Virus record (IMG/VR): IMGVR_UViG_3300021961_000322
Coordinates: 1-34,166 of that record
Length of the DNA: 34,166 nucleotides
Reading direction: 5' to 3' (one strand)
Origin: a virus
A model generated the notes under the pieces. The model was not told the DNA's origin. It did no database searches and saw nothing but the letters and a program-made list of their open reading frames with translations. Position numbers and translations under genes: made by a program. This document shows positions 8,587 to 15,486 of this stretch, in pieces (within the stretch, counting starts at the first letter, position 1; every line of letters begins with the position of its first letter).

Positions 8587-10282
8587 AGTAGGTTCCACCG
8601 TCAATTGTGTTTGTCCAAGCAGGTGTGCCTGAGTTGGAATACAAGAAGTATCCGTTGGTACCTGCTGCTGTGGCTTGGATGGCACTTGTTCCGTTACCAT
8701 ACAACACACCGTTTGATGTGAATGTTGAAGCACCAGTACCACCATCTGCTACGCCAATGGCTGATGCCAATGATGAGACGGTACCACCTGTCAAGTTGGC
8801 AACAATGGTACCGACTGAATAACCAGTACCAGATGTGTTAACTGTGGTTGTAGGTTCTGCTTGTAACCCTACGAAGAACTTGAAGATGTTGCTATCTGAA
8901 GCATCACGGAACCAACCGGCATACTTTGTGGTTGCGGCTTCAACATATTCACCATACACACCAGTGTCAACTGAGTTTGCTGTGTTACCATCAGCCAACT
9001 TCAAGATTACGTCATCAATGGAAACTGTTGTTGAGTTCACAATTGTTGATGAACCGTTAACAGTCAAGTTACCTGCAACTGTTACATCAGCACCTGACAA
9101 TGTAAGAGCTGTTGTGCCACCTGATGATTTGATGTTGTTTCCTGTAACTGTTAAGTCACCGGCAACAGCAACGTTTGCACCTGAAAGTGTAAGTGATGTG
9201 GCTGATGAGGACTTGATGTCATTACCTGTAACAGTTAAATCACCTGCTACTGCAACATCACCTGAACCTGAGAATGTGATGGCAGTTGTGCCACCTGACA
9301 TCTTGATGTCATTACCACCAACAGTCAAATCACCAACTAATGCAACATCGTTGGTCAATGCCACAGTTACAGTGGCACTTTCTGAACCTGAACCTGTGAT
9401 GGAGATTTGATTGGCTGTACCAGACACACCTGCCACATAGTTACCTGTGGTGTCAGTACCTAGTGCCACTGAGTCAGCAGAAATGGTTACTACACCTGCT
9501 TCTGTTACAGTGATGTCACCTGAGAAACCTGCATACACATAATCAGCTACATTTTCAGCTGTGATTTTCTTATTGGCAGGCACTGATGCGTCATATACTA
9601 GAAATTCATCATCATCAGCAAGAGTTAAAACAGAACCTGTACCTGTGATATCAACCTTAGTACCTTGTACTGAGTTGATGGTTACAGCACCTGAAGAAAC
9701 TGTGAAGTTGGTTGAATTGAAAGATGCTACACCCTTGTTAGTATCAGATGCATCTTCTGCTGAAATTGTCACAGTATTGTCTGTGACAGCAGTATCAATA
9801 CCTTCACCGCCGGTGAATGTTAATGTTTGACCAGTGCTGAATGTGTCAGTACCAGTATCACCAGACAATGTTAATGATGATGAGGCAGGTGCTGCAAAAG
9901 ATAGAACACCTGAACCGTTTGTGGTTAAGATTTGTCCTGCAGAACCGTCAGCAGCAGGAAGTGTGAAGGCTACGTTGGATGCAATTGTTGCTGCTGCCTT
10001 CAATGTAACAGTATTGCTACCATCAGCATCTTTTAGAACAACAGCATCACCCACGGTACCATCACGTGGATCCAAGAAGCTGTCAACAGTATTGGTGTAA
10101 TACTTACCACCAATCTTGTCAATTACTGCTGTGGTGCCATCTGAAGCTACAGATTCAATGTACAGAACAGCATTGGCACCACTACCAGTGCGGTCTTCGG
10201 CATATGCCAATTCACCTTCTGCAAGGTCGCTTGTTGTTGGAGCGGTAGAACCTGTTGACCGCTTAATTTGAATTACTGTCAT
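8585..10282 (-). CDS. Tail fibre protein without an S74 domain
   Basis: This 565-residue fibre-like protein starts with VIQIKRSTGSTAPTTSDLAE, the N-terminal module seen in many marine phage fibres. The shaft contains four successive units of about 28-30 residues around VAVAGDLTVTGNDIKSS (residues 313-416) and the segment GVADGGTGASTFTSNGVLYG near the C-terminus, a common fibre motif. The protein ends in TIDGGTY, nearly identical to the end of the 70-residue neighbour (NIDGGTF). It has no S74 chaperone, so trimer formation would depend on its own tip or on another protein. AGGAGTG about nine bases before the ATG is a good ribosome binding site. Confidence 0.88.
   Translation of the reverse strand: MTVIQIKRSTGSTAPTTSDLAEGELAYAEDRTGSGANAVLYIESVASDGTTAVIDKIGGKYYTNTVDSFLDPRDGTVGDAVVLKDADGSNTVTLKAAATIASNVAFTLPAADGSAGQILTTNGSGVLSFAAPASSSLTLSGDTGTDTFSTGQTLTFTGGEGIDTAVTDNTVTISAEDASDTNKGVASFNSTNFTVSSGAVTINSVQGTKVDITGTGSVLTLADDDEFLVYDASVPANKKITAENVADYVYAGFSGDITVTEAGVVTISADSVALGTDTTGNYVAGVSGTANQISITGSGSESATVTVALTNDVALVGDLTVGGNDIKMSGGTTAITFSGSGDVAVAGDLTVTGNDIKSSSATSLTLSGANVAVAGDLTVTGNNIKSSGGTTALTLSGADVTVAGNLTVNGSSTIVNSTTVSIDDVILKLADGNTANSVDTGVYGEYVEAATTKYAGWFRDASDSNIFKFFVGLQAEPTTTVNTSGTGYSVGTIVANLTGGTVSSLASAIGVADGGTGASTFTSNGVLYGNGTSAIQATAAGTNGYFLYSNSGTPAWTNTIDGGTY
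9035..9346 (-). repeat. Four tandem fibre-shaft repeats of about 28-30 codons
   Basis: Units start at about residues 313, 343, 371 and 400 with V-A/T-L/V-V/A-GDLTV, then G-N-D/N-I-K-S-S. The same array type occurs in the 676-residue fibre, so the two genes share a shaft building block. Confidence 0.8.
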
Positions 10283-10314
10283 TTACTGCACTCCTGATTT
10301 GAGTTTATACTTTG

Positions 10315-10527
10315 TTAGAATGTTCCACCGTCTATGTTACCAACATTTGTTGTTGCAGCTTGCGCTACCCATTTTTCTGTTGCTGCATCATATACCAAAG
10401 TATAGCCATCCTCTAAATCAGCTGAATCCACATTTTTCAATTGTTCAAGATTAACAGAAGGAATGTTTACTTTCCGAACTGTTGTGTTGATACTGGGTTG
10501 TGCGTTTGCGGTTACTCGTAAAGCCAT
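10315..10527 (-). CDS. Small virion protein ending in IDGGTF
   Basis: The 70-residue product has a segment LEDGYTLVYDAATEKWVAQA at about residues 38-57 and ends NVGNIDGGTF. Both are recurrent in small structural proteins of marine T4-like phages, where such proteins sit among fibre genes. The C-terminus matches that of the 565-residue fibre encoded next. Its start shares one base with the stop of the upstream 115-codon gene, so translation is probably coupled. The function is unknown; a small fibre connector or decoration is possible. Confidence 0.75.
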   Translation of the reverse strand: MALRVTANAQPSINTTVRKVNIPSVNLEQLKNVDSADLEDGYTLVYDAATEKWVAQAATTNVGNIDGGTF

Positions 10528-10868
10528 TATCGTGTCACCTCAGGTGTTACTGTGATGATGCCTTCTAGAACCCGGGTTACTGTGCTACCATCAGCAACAG
10601 GTGCGACAATTTCCACATCATAAACATACCGACCAGCTTTCAATGCTGATGTTTGTGCATCTGTTAAAGAAATTGTCAACTCACCTGTTGTTGGATCATC
10701 AGCAGCTACGGTAAATGATGTGTAGCTTGTGGCTCCATAACTTTTCCGTAGTTGAGCTCTGAGTGTGTAACCAGTTAAATCAATTTCATTTGCGTTAGCA
10801 TCTGAGACTGTAATACTCAAAGAAAATGTTGTTCCTTGGTCAATCACCAAGTTTTTAACTGTAGCCAT
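10527..10868 (-). CDS. Small beta-sandwich structural protein
   Basis: The product (113 residues) has the pattern VIDQGTTFSLSITV, IDLTGYTLRAQLRKSYG, GELTISLTDAQTSALKAGRY, YDVEIV and VLEGIITVTPEVT. This is an immunoglobulin-like or BppU N-terminal-like fold seen in many phage baseplate and fibre accessory proteins. I chose the ATG at 10868 because GAGAA lies five bases before it; an in-frame ATG at 10874 would place this site too close. An exact late promoter lies just upstream, so this gene begins a late transcription unit covering the small fibre genes. The function is inferred only from fold-like pattern and position. Confidence 0.78.
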   Translation of the reverse strand: MATVKNLVIDQGTTFSLSITVSDANANEIDLTGYTLRAQLRKSYGATSYTSFTVAADDPTTGELTISLTDAQTSALKAGRYVYDVEIVAPVADGSTVTRVLEGIITVTPEVTR

Positions 10869-10900
10869 GGACATTCTCGTTCATAGGTGATTACTACAGT

Positions 10901-10908
10901 TATTTATA
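10901..10908 (-). promoter_or_regulatory. T4-type late promoter TATAAATA
   Basis: An exact TATAAATA lies on the coding strand in the 40-base gap between the 371-residue gene and the small beta-sandwich gene. By T4 spacing, transcription would begin near 10895 and give a leader of about 27 bases with a GAGAA ribosome binding site. Confidence 0.75.
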
Positions 10909-10914
10909 ATTGTT

Positions 10915-12030
10915 CTATTGTGGACCGTGATTTTCTTCAAAATACTTCTGTAACCAGTTCCAATCCACAGTGTTTTTCAGAACTTCCTTGTCGTCCCGAT
11001 GTTGTTCAGCATATTCATGCCCTTCTTTTGCACCCTTCAAGACCCAATCAGAATATTGTCCTTCTGCAAACGACAACCAACGGTCCAACCATAAATGAGC
11101 ATCATCACCATAGTTCACGGTCAATTTCACTGTTTCACGGAATGCTGTTCTCCAAGCCTCATATTCTGATGTAGCAAACACAGCTTCACTTACTGTTCTT
11201 GGAACTGTGATAGTCTTGCTGTATTGTGTGAAATCTAGACCGAAATCTTCTGGTGTATTTAACACTAGATTGCTATTGTAACATACCACACCCATGTGTC
11301 CATATTGTAATCTATTGCTCATGTTTTTTGCATGAAAAATGATATGTGCATCAGAAATAGTTTCCACAGGATAATCAAACACGGAACCATCTGTGATGTA
11401 ATTTTTACCTGTTACAACAAAGAATTGTGTAGCATCTCCTGCCAAATCCACACACCGATGAAACATTTTTCTACGGCCATTAATGCCATCAATACGAACA
11501 GCACGTGGGCATAATTTCACCAAATGCTTCCAATTCTCGTCAGCATTGTTTTCTCCGTTACTTACGAAAAATACTGGAACTTGATCCTTCTTGGCAGTTC
11601 TTCGAACCTTTAAGGTGTGTAGTGCCACGATAGGGTCCACTTCAATAATCATCTTGTCAGACCATTCCCACGGATCATCACTTTCCTTCTTCATCTTTTC
11701 AATGACTTTCTTTTCTCCGGCCCAGCCCGCAATAAACACTTGTTCAGCATCCTTACGAACAACAAACACTACAGGACCAGAAATGTGTTCCCAAGTGATG
11801 CCATCTGTACAACGATACAGTTTACGTTCCGATCCCTTACCGTCAATGATGTCAACATAATCAAATGCCGTTAGTTCTTTATCTCCAGCTTGGGCCCATC
11901 CACCAGCATCCTTCACTGTATCTATGAAATCTGTGAACCATCCAAGACTACGAACCCAATGCTTTGTTTCTAAAATCCAGTGATGTTTAAACAAATCACT
12001 ATGAGCCAACCATGTTTCATTATTCAGCAT
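10915..12030 (-). CDS. Conserved phage protein of unknown function in a glycosyltransferase cassette
   Basis: The 371-residue protein is rich in aromatic residues. The region at about 177-255 carries RAVRIDGINGRRKMFHRC, TQFFVVTGKNYI, HIIFHAKN, LQYGHMGVVCYNSNLVL; a pattern of FHA-R/K-N followed by YGHM recurs in phage proteins found beside glycosyltransferases. The N-terminal 120 residues carry CTDGITWEHISGPVVFVVRK. No GT-A DxD site, Walker motif or membrane segment is obvious. Its start overlaps the glycosyltransferase gene by 11 bases, so the two are probably co-translated. A role in modifying a sugar or a virion glycan is inferred from context only. Confidence 0.85.
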   Translation of the reverse strand: MLNNETWLAHSDLFKHHWILETKHWVRSLGWFTDFIDTVKDAGGWAQAGDKELTAFDYVDIIDGKGSERKLYRCTDGITWEHISGPVVFVVRKDAEQVFIAGWAGEKKVIEKMKKESDDPWEWSDKMIIEVDPIVALHTLKVRRTAKKDQVPVFFVSNGENNADENWKHLVKLCPRAVRIDGINGRRKMFHRCVDLAGDATQFFVVTGKNYITDGSVFDYPVETISDAHIIFHAKNMSNRLQYGHMGVVCYNSNLVLNTPEDFGLDFTQYSKTITVPRTVSEAVFATSEYEAWRTAFRETVKLTVNYGDDAHLWLDRWLSFAEGQYSDWVLKGAKEGHEYAEQHRDDKEVLKNTVDWNWLQKYFEENHGPQ

Positions 12031-12736
12031 GTTTCTTCACCCTTTTCATTTTGGTAATTTTTTTGATTTCATTGTCTATACGTTTTTCTTCATTTACACC
12101 TAAACTGGAACCAAAGGCCCATTGACCTATGTGACGAACTTGTGTGCTTAAATTCATATCAATGAGGATTTTATATCCGACACTCCTAAGTTTTTGTTGG
12201 AAGTAGAAATCTTCTCCGTGCCAATCTCCATCATAATATTCAAAGTTGAAGTATGGAGGTTCAATTTTTTTCAATATTTCGGTTTTCATCATCATACAAC
12301 CCATTCCTACACCTTCAACTTCTTGTAAGTCTTGATGATGTTCTAAAGGTAACCAGTTTTCCCAATTGCCACGTTCTGGGTATGCAACAGTTTGCAAAGG
12401 AACTGAACGTTTCATATAATTGGAACACACTACATCAACATTGTGACCCATCAATCGCATTGCAGTGGTGCTTGGAAACATCATGTCTGAATCTAGCCAT
12501 AATGCATAATCTGCTTTGATAGCTAATGCCTGTTTTGCCAATGTTTCACGTTGCTTTAATAAAATTGTACTCTGGTCATATATTACGTGAACGTCAATAC
12601 CTGCCATGGTTGTAGTTTTCACTAGTTCCACTAACGACGCAGTAAATAAACTATACATAGATTCCTTACAAGGAATTAATACAGCTAGTTTAGTGGGTTT
12701 AGTTTTCCAAACACTTAAATCATAAATGTTCTTCAT
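12020..12736 (-). CDS. GT-A fold glycosyltransferase
   Basis: The 238-residue protein has a nucleotide-sugar-binding start (KLAVLIPCKESMYSLFTASL), then YALWLDSDMMFP with a DxD metal-binding motif at residues 82-84, GVGMGCMMMK at about 142-151, WHGEDFYFQQKLR (Gly-Glu-Asp at 174-176) and VRHIGQ with His202. This order matches small GT2-like phage glycosyltransferases. Donor and acceptor are not readable; likely acceptors are virion fibres, DNA or host surface sugar. Its ATG overlaps the previous stop as ATGA, so it is coupled to the 152-residue gene. It interrupts the structural genes and is probably a host-adaptation gene. Confidence 0.85.
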   Translation of the reverse strand: MKNIYDLSVWKTKPTKLAVLIPCKESMYSLFTASLVELVKTTTMAGIDVHVIYDQSTILLKQRETLAKQALAIKADYALWLDSDMMFPSTTAMRLMGHNVDVVCSNYMKRSVPLQTVAYPERGNWENWLPLEHHQDLQEVEGVGMGCMMMKTEILKKIEPPYFNFEYYDGDWHGEDFYFQQKLRSVGYKILIDMNLSTQVRHIGQWAFGSSLGVNEEKRIDNEIKKITKMKRVKKHAE

Positions 12737-13191
12737 AATCCAGCAACCCCTGCTGCCAATGAGGTGGATTGCGTGGTGATGTCTCTAATCATGGATGTAA
12801 TTTCAAAAACTCTTTTTACGAATAACTGATAATCTGCAAGAGGAAATTGTGTGACAGTATTCAATGTATCTACACTATACTTGTCATAAATTAAAATTTC
12901 CATGGCAGCCATTCTCGCCCATTTTTCAATAATGGCAAATCTTGTGGTCTGCGGCTCGTTGTTCAACAAGTTCAATAAATGTTGAGGATCATATTGTGCT
13001 AGAATGTCCTCAAGAAATGCAATCCGTTCTGGCCACTCATTCTTTTCTTTTAAATATTGTAGTTCATACAATAATTCAGACAAGACCTTTTTATCGTACC
13101 CAATAGAAACCCATCGGACATACCTTTCTTCATATTCCGATGGGTGTGTGTTAACTGAATTTATTAATAAGTCATAGATGTTTTCACTCAT
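12733..13191 (-). CDS. Helical protein of unknown function, first gene of the glycosyltransferase cassette
   Basis: The 152-residue product is predicted mostly helical (for example LSELLYELQYLKEKNEWP, EKWARMAAMEILIYDKY, LFVKRVFEITSMIRDIT), with a small Ala/Gly-rich end. I see no catalytic signature or signal peptide and do not recognise the family. GGAG eight bases before the ATG supports the start. It is the first gene behind a sigma70-like promoter and its stop overlaps the glycosyltransferase start by four bases, so it probably belongs functionally with the next two genes. A chaperone for fibre assembly is another possibility. Confidence 0.78.
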   Translation of the reverse strand: MSENIYDLLINSVNTHPSEYEERYVRWVSIGYDKKVLSELLYELQYLKEKNEWPERIAFLEDILAQYDPQHLLNLLNNEPQTTRFAIIEKWARMAAMEILIYDKYSVDTLNTVTQFPLADYQLFVKRVFEITSMIRDITTQSTSLAAGVAGL

Positions 13192-13222
13192 GATTCACTC
13201 CACTAAAAATAGTATAATAAGA

Positions 13223-13250
13223 AATATATATCAATTCTATAAAATGTCAA
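13223..13250 (-). promoter_or_regulatory. Sigma70-like promoter before the glycosyltransferase cassette
   Basis: On the coding strand TTGACA (13250-13245) is followed after 16 bases by TATATT (13228-13223). The -35 is a perfect bacterial consensus; the -10 is near consensus. It lies in the only gap above 60 bases without a gene in this area and ends 31 bases before the ATG at 13191. It differs from the TATAAATA late promoters elsewhere in the window, suggesting the cassette can be transcribed early by host RNA polymerase. Confidence 0.55.
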
Positions 13251-13253
13251 GTA

Positions 13254-13430
13254 TTAATAGACTTGGGGTGTTGTTCTCCCGCCGAAGTTTTGAGATAGTA
13301 AGATGGCTCCGGTGGTTATACCAATTTGTGCACCTAAATCTGCACGCAATCTAGCAGCACCTGCCAGACCATATGCATTACGCACACGCCCCATCGTGAT
13401 TGCCGAACCAGTATTTGGTATTGTACCCAT
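13254..13430 (-). CDS. 58-residue small virion-associated protein
   Basis: This short gene fills the gap between the 676-residue fibre and the cassette. The ATG at 13430 is preceded by AGGGGTAA and the frame ends with TAA at 13256-13254. The product has 58 residues, starting MGTIPNTGSAITMGRVRNAY, followed by a Gly/Ala-rich segment and ending in GGRTTPQVY. The pattern of a short start with G-S/P-A-I-T/S-M, then LRADLG, is like small proteins often found beside phage fibre and baseplate genes; the function is not known. Codon choice and the ribosome binding site look normal for this genome, and both neighbours would otherwise leave an unusually long empty gap. Confidence 0.72.
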   Translation of the reverse strand: MGTIPNTGSAITMGRVRNAYGLAGAARLRADLGAQIGITTGAILLSQNFGGRTTPQVY

Positions 13431-13453
13431 TGTTTACCCCTAAAAGGCCAAAA

Positions 13454-15484
13454 TTATTTATTACAGTTGCAATTCTTTTTTACTTCATCGAGTTCAGCCT
13501 TTAGGCTCTTTACTGCTTCAACTAATAGTGGAACTAACTTTTCATATTTCACTGCCAAATATTGTTCATCAATTGGTGCAGGAGTAACAGCTTGTGGTAA
13601 CACTGCTTGAACTTCTTGTGCACTCAAACCAACTTGTACAGCATCATTGTTATAACCCAATGATTTAGCTAATTCATTTTCAGTGAAGTAGTAACCATTC
13701 AATGTGGTTACTTTTTCTAGTGCATTGTCAATGGTGCCATGGAAATTCTTTAAACGAGCGTCTGAGTAGTATGCTGTGATTTCATTGGTGGCCCGGATTT
13801 CACCTGCGGTTCCAGAACCTGCGGTACCTACACCTAAGCTATTGAATTGAACGTTGGAACTTGTGGCGACAGCTTGACCAATTGAGAAGGTGACTGCACC
13901 TGTGGCACCGCTGACACCTACACCGGTACCTGCCACTGCTGATGTTACACCGGTGTTAGAAATAGTAACTGCACCTGTAGCGCCTGATACAGAAATACCA
14001 GTACCTGCTACGTTAGAAGTTACACCAGCGTTGGTTAGTGTGACTGAGCTACCAAGAGCAACAGAACCACCACCTGACATACCTGTACCTGCTGTCACAG
14101 TGACGGAGCTGTTTAGAAGACCACCGTTTGGAAGTCCTGTGCAATTGGTCAATGTGCCACTTGATGGTGTACCAAGTGCTGGTGTTGTTAAAGAAGGACT
14201 TGTTGAAAGAACAACACTACCTGAACCTGTGGTGCCGTTGCTCAAATTGGATGCAGCAATTTGTGAACCACCGATACGATATTGTTTGCCGGCTGCAACA
14301 TTCATGTGTTCTGAACTTGTCCATGAATCATTGCCGTTGTTATATGTAAATGTCTTGTTGGTTGCTGTTGTGGCTTCAACAGTGATACCTGCACCATCAG
14401 CACCTGCGTTTGTGGAATTACCCTTGGCAAGAGTGATGTTCACATCATCCACATCAAGTGTGGTGCTGTTCACAGTGGTTGTTGTACCGTTGATGGTTAA
14501 ATTACCAGCAACTGTTACGTCAACACCTGACAATGAGATGGCAACAGCGCCTGTTGATGACTTAATATCATTACCAGTAACTTGCAAATCACCAGCTACA
14601 GTGACATCAGCAGTGTTCAATGTAATTGCTGTTGTACCACCTGAGGACTTGATGTCATTACCACCAATGGTTAAATCACCTACTAATGCAACTTCTGCAC
14701 CTGTTAAGTTGATGGCGGCTGTGTTGGATGAACTGCTGGCAATACGAAGTTGACCTGCATTGTTTACTAACCGACCAAATTCAGTACCACCATCCTTCAA
14801 GATGATGTCGCCACCATCAGCATCAAGATTGATGTCTGCGCCTGCATCAATAGTAAAATCTGCGGCAGTATCAATTTCTGCGATGACAGGTGTTGTTAAT
14901 GTAGGAGTATTAGCGAATACTAAAGAACCAGTACCTGTTTCATCAGTTACAGCAGCTAACATTTGTGCTGATGTGGCAGTCAACGTGTTGTTTGCTAAAT
15001 TGATGGTCTTGTTAGTAAGTGTTTGTGATACATCAGTACCCACCATCGTAGTTGTGGCATCAGGGATAGTGATGGTTCTATCTGCTGTTGGGTCAACAAC
15101 TGTTAGTAATGTTTCAAAGGCGTCAGCGGTTGCACCTTCAAAATACAAACCATTGGTAACGATGGCAGCATCTAACGTTTTGTTGGTGAGTGTTTGTGCA
15201 CCGTCCAATGTTGTTAGAACGCGTGTTGCTGAACCTGTATAGAACTTGAAGTCACCGGCGTTGTTCCAAAAGTCGCCAGAGACAGGTGAAGTGGGATCGG
15301 CACTACCAGCTACAACACGAATACTAGCAGTTGAAGAACTACTGGTAACGGTTGTTAGTTTACCGGTCATGGAGTTACTACCATCTTTCTCCAATTTATC
15401 GGTATTCAAATTACTAAAGTTATCGTCAACTTCAGTATTTGTTAGTGGTGTACCTTTTACGTTTCTTAAGGTTAATGTGGACAT
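13454..15484 (-). CDS. Tail fibre with C-terminal Peptidase_S74 chaperone (second copy type)
   Basis: The 676-residue fibre begins STLTLRNVKGTPLTNTEVDD and FSNLNTDKLEKDG, an N-terminal module common in marine phage fibres and different from that of the 1242-residue fibre. The shaft shares blocks with the other fibres: [31 protein letters not shown], then GNDIKSSGGTTAI repeats. The C-terminal 103 residues form an S74 domain with Ser574 and Lys579 in YSDARLKNF, then QVGLSAQEVQAVLPQAV. It ends in a coiled coil and a Cys-x-Cys tail (KKNCNCNK). GAGGATAA before the ATG is a good ribosome binding site. Two S74 fibres in one phage suggest two fibre types or two receptors. Confidence 0.93.
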   Translation of the reverse strand: MSTLTLRNVKGTPLTNTEVDDNFSNLNTDKLEKDGSNSMTGKLTTVTSSSSTASIRVVAGSADPTSPVSGDFWNNAGDFKFYTGSATRVLTTLDGAQTLTNKTLDAAIVTNGLYFEGATADAFETLLTVVDPTADRTITIPDATTTMVGTDVSQTLTNKTINLANNTLTATSAQMLAAVTDETGTGSLVFANTPTLTTPVIAEIDTAADFTIDAGADINLDADGGDIILKDGGTEFGRLVNNAGQLRIASSSSNTAAINLTGAEVALVGDLTIGGNDIKSSGGTTAITLNTADVTVAGDLQVTGNDIKSSTGAVAISLSGVDVTVAGNLTINGTTTTVNSTTLDVDDVNITLAKGNSTNAGADGAGITVEATTATNKTFTYNNGNDSWTSSEHMNVAAGKQYRIGGSQIAASNLSNGTTGSGSVVLSTSPSLTTPALGTPSSGTLTNCTGLPNGGLLNSSVTVTAGTGMSGGGSVALGSSVTLTNAGVTSNVAGTGISVSGATGAVTISNTGVTSAVAGTGVGVSGATGAVTFSIGQAVATSSNVQFNSLGVGTAGSGTAGEIRATNEITAYYSDARLKNFHGTIDNALEKVTTLNGYYFTENELAKSLGYNNDAVQVGLSAQEVQAVLPQAVTPAPIDEQYLAVKYEKLVPLLVEAVKSLKAELDEVKKNCNCNK
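13455..13462 (-). promoter_or_regulatory. Possible variant late promoter AATAAATA
   Basis: AATAAATA overlaps the stop of the 676-residue fibre and lies 24 bases before the ATG of the 58-residue gene. It shares the extended TAATAAATAATT context with 8579-8586. One mismatch from the T4 consensus makes this uncertain. Confidence 0.35.
13457..13765 (-). other. Peptidase_S74 chaperone domain of the 676-residue fibre
   Basis: The domain starts at Ser574 (codon 13765-13763). It contains [39 protein letters not shown] and [17 protein letters not shown], parallel to the domain in the 1242-residue fibre. The Ser/Lys dyad is intact. Confidence 0.88.
14465..14899 (-). repeat. Shaft block shared with the other two fibres
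   Basis: Residues about 196-340 start with [15 protein letters not shown] and DGGDIILKDGGTEFG, as in the 420-bp block of the 1242-residue fibre. They continue with three GDLTIGGNDIKSS-type units as in the 565-residue fibre. The segment therefore joins building blocks that are separate in the other two genes. Confidence 0.75.
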
Positions 15485-15486
15485 CG

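Noticed and set aside
8585-10282. Possible diversity-generating retroelement target in a fibre gene
   Set aside because: The fibre N-terminal module resembles that of some diversified proteins, but there is no reverse transcriptase gene, no C-type lectin tip and no template/variable repeat pair with adenine-specific changes in the window.
12020-12736. Glycosyltransferase as a DNA glucosyltransferase of the T4 alpha/beta type
   Set aside because: The sequence has a GT-A DxD motif and lacks any feature of the GT-B fold T4 enzymes, so a DNA target cannot be claimed.
13431-13453. Possible hairpin around GGCC between the 676-residue fibre and the small gene
   Set aside because: The arms do not pair beyond GGCC (TTTTGGCC is followed by TTTT and not AAAA), so no stem-loop terminator is supported.
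13890-14753. Long plus-strand open frame (287 codons) opposite the 676-residue fibre
   Set aside because: It is the antisense of Thr/Ser/Ala/Gly-rich fibre codons, which rarely give stops on the other strand. The product is a Val/Pro/Thr-rich low-complexity sequence with no domain, and all neighbours are on the minus strand.
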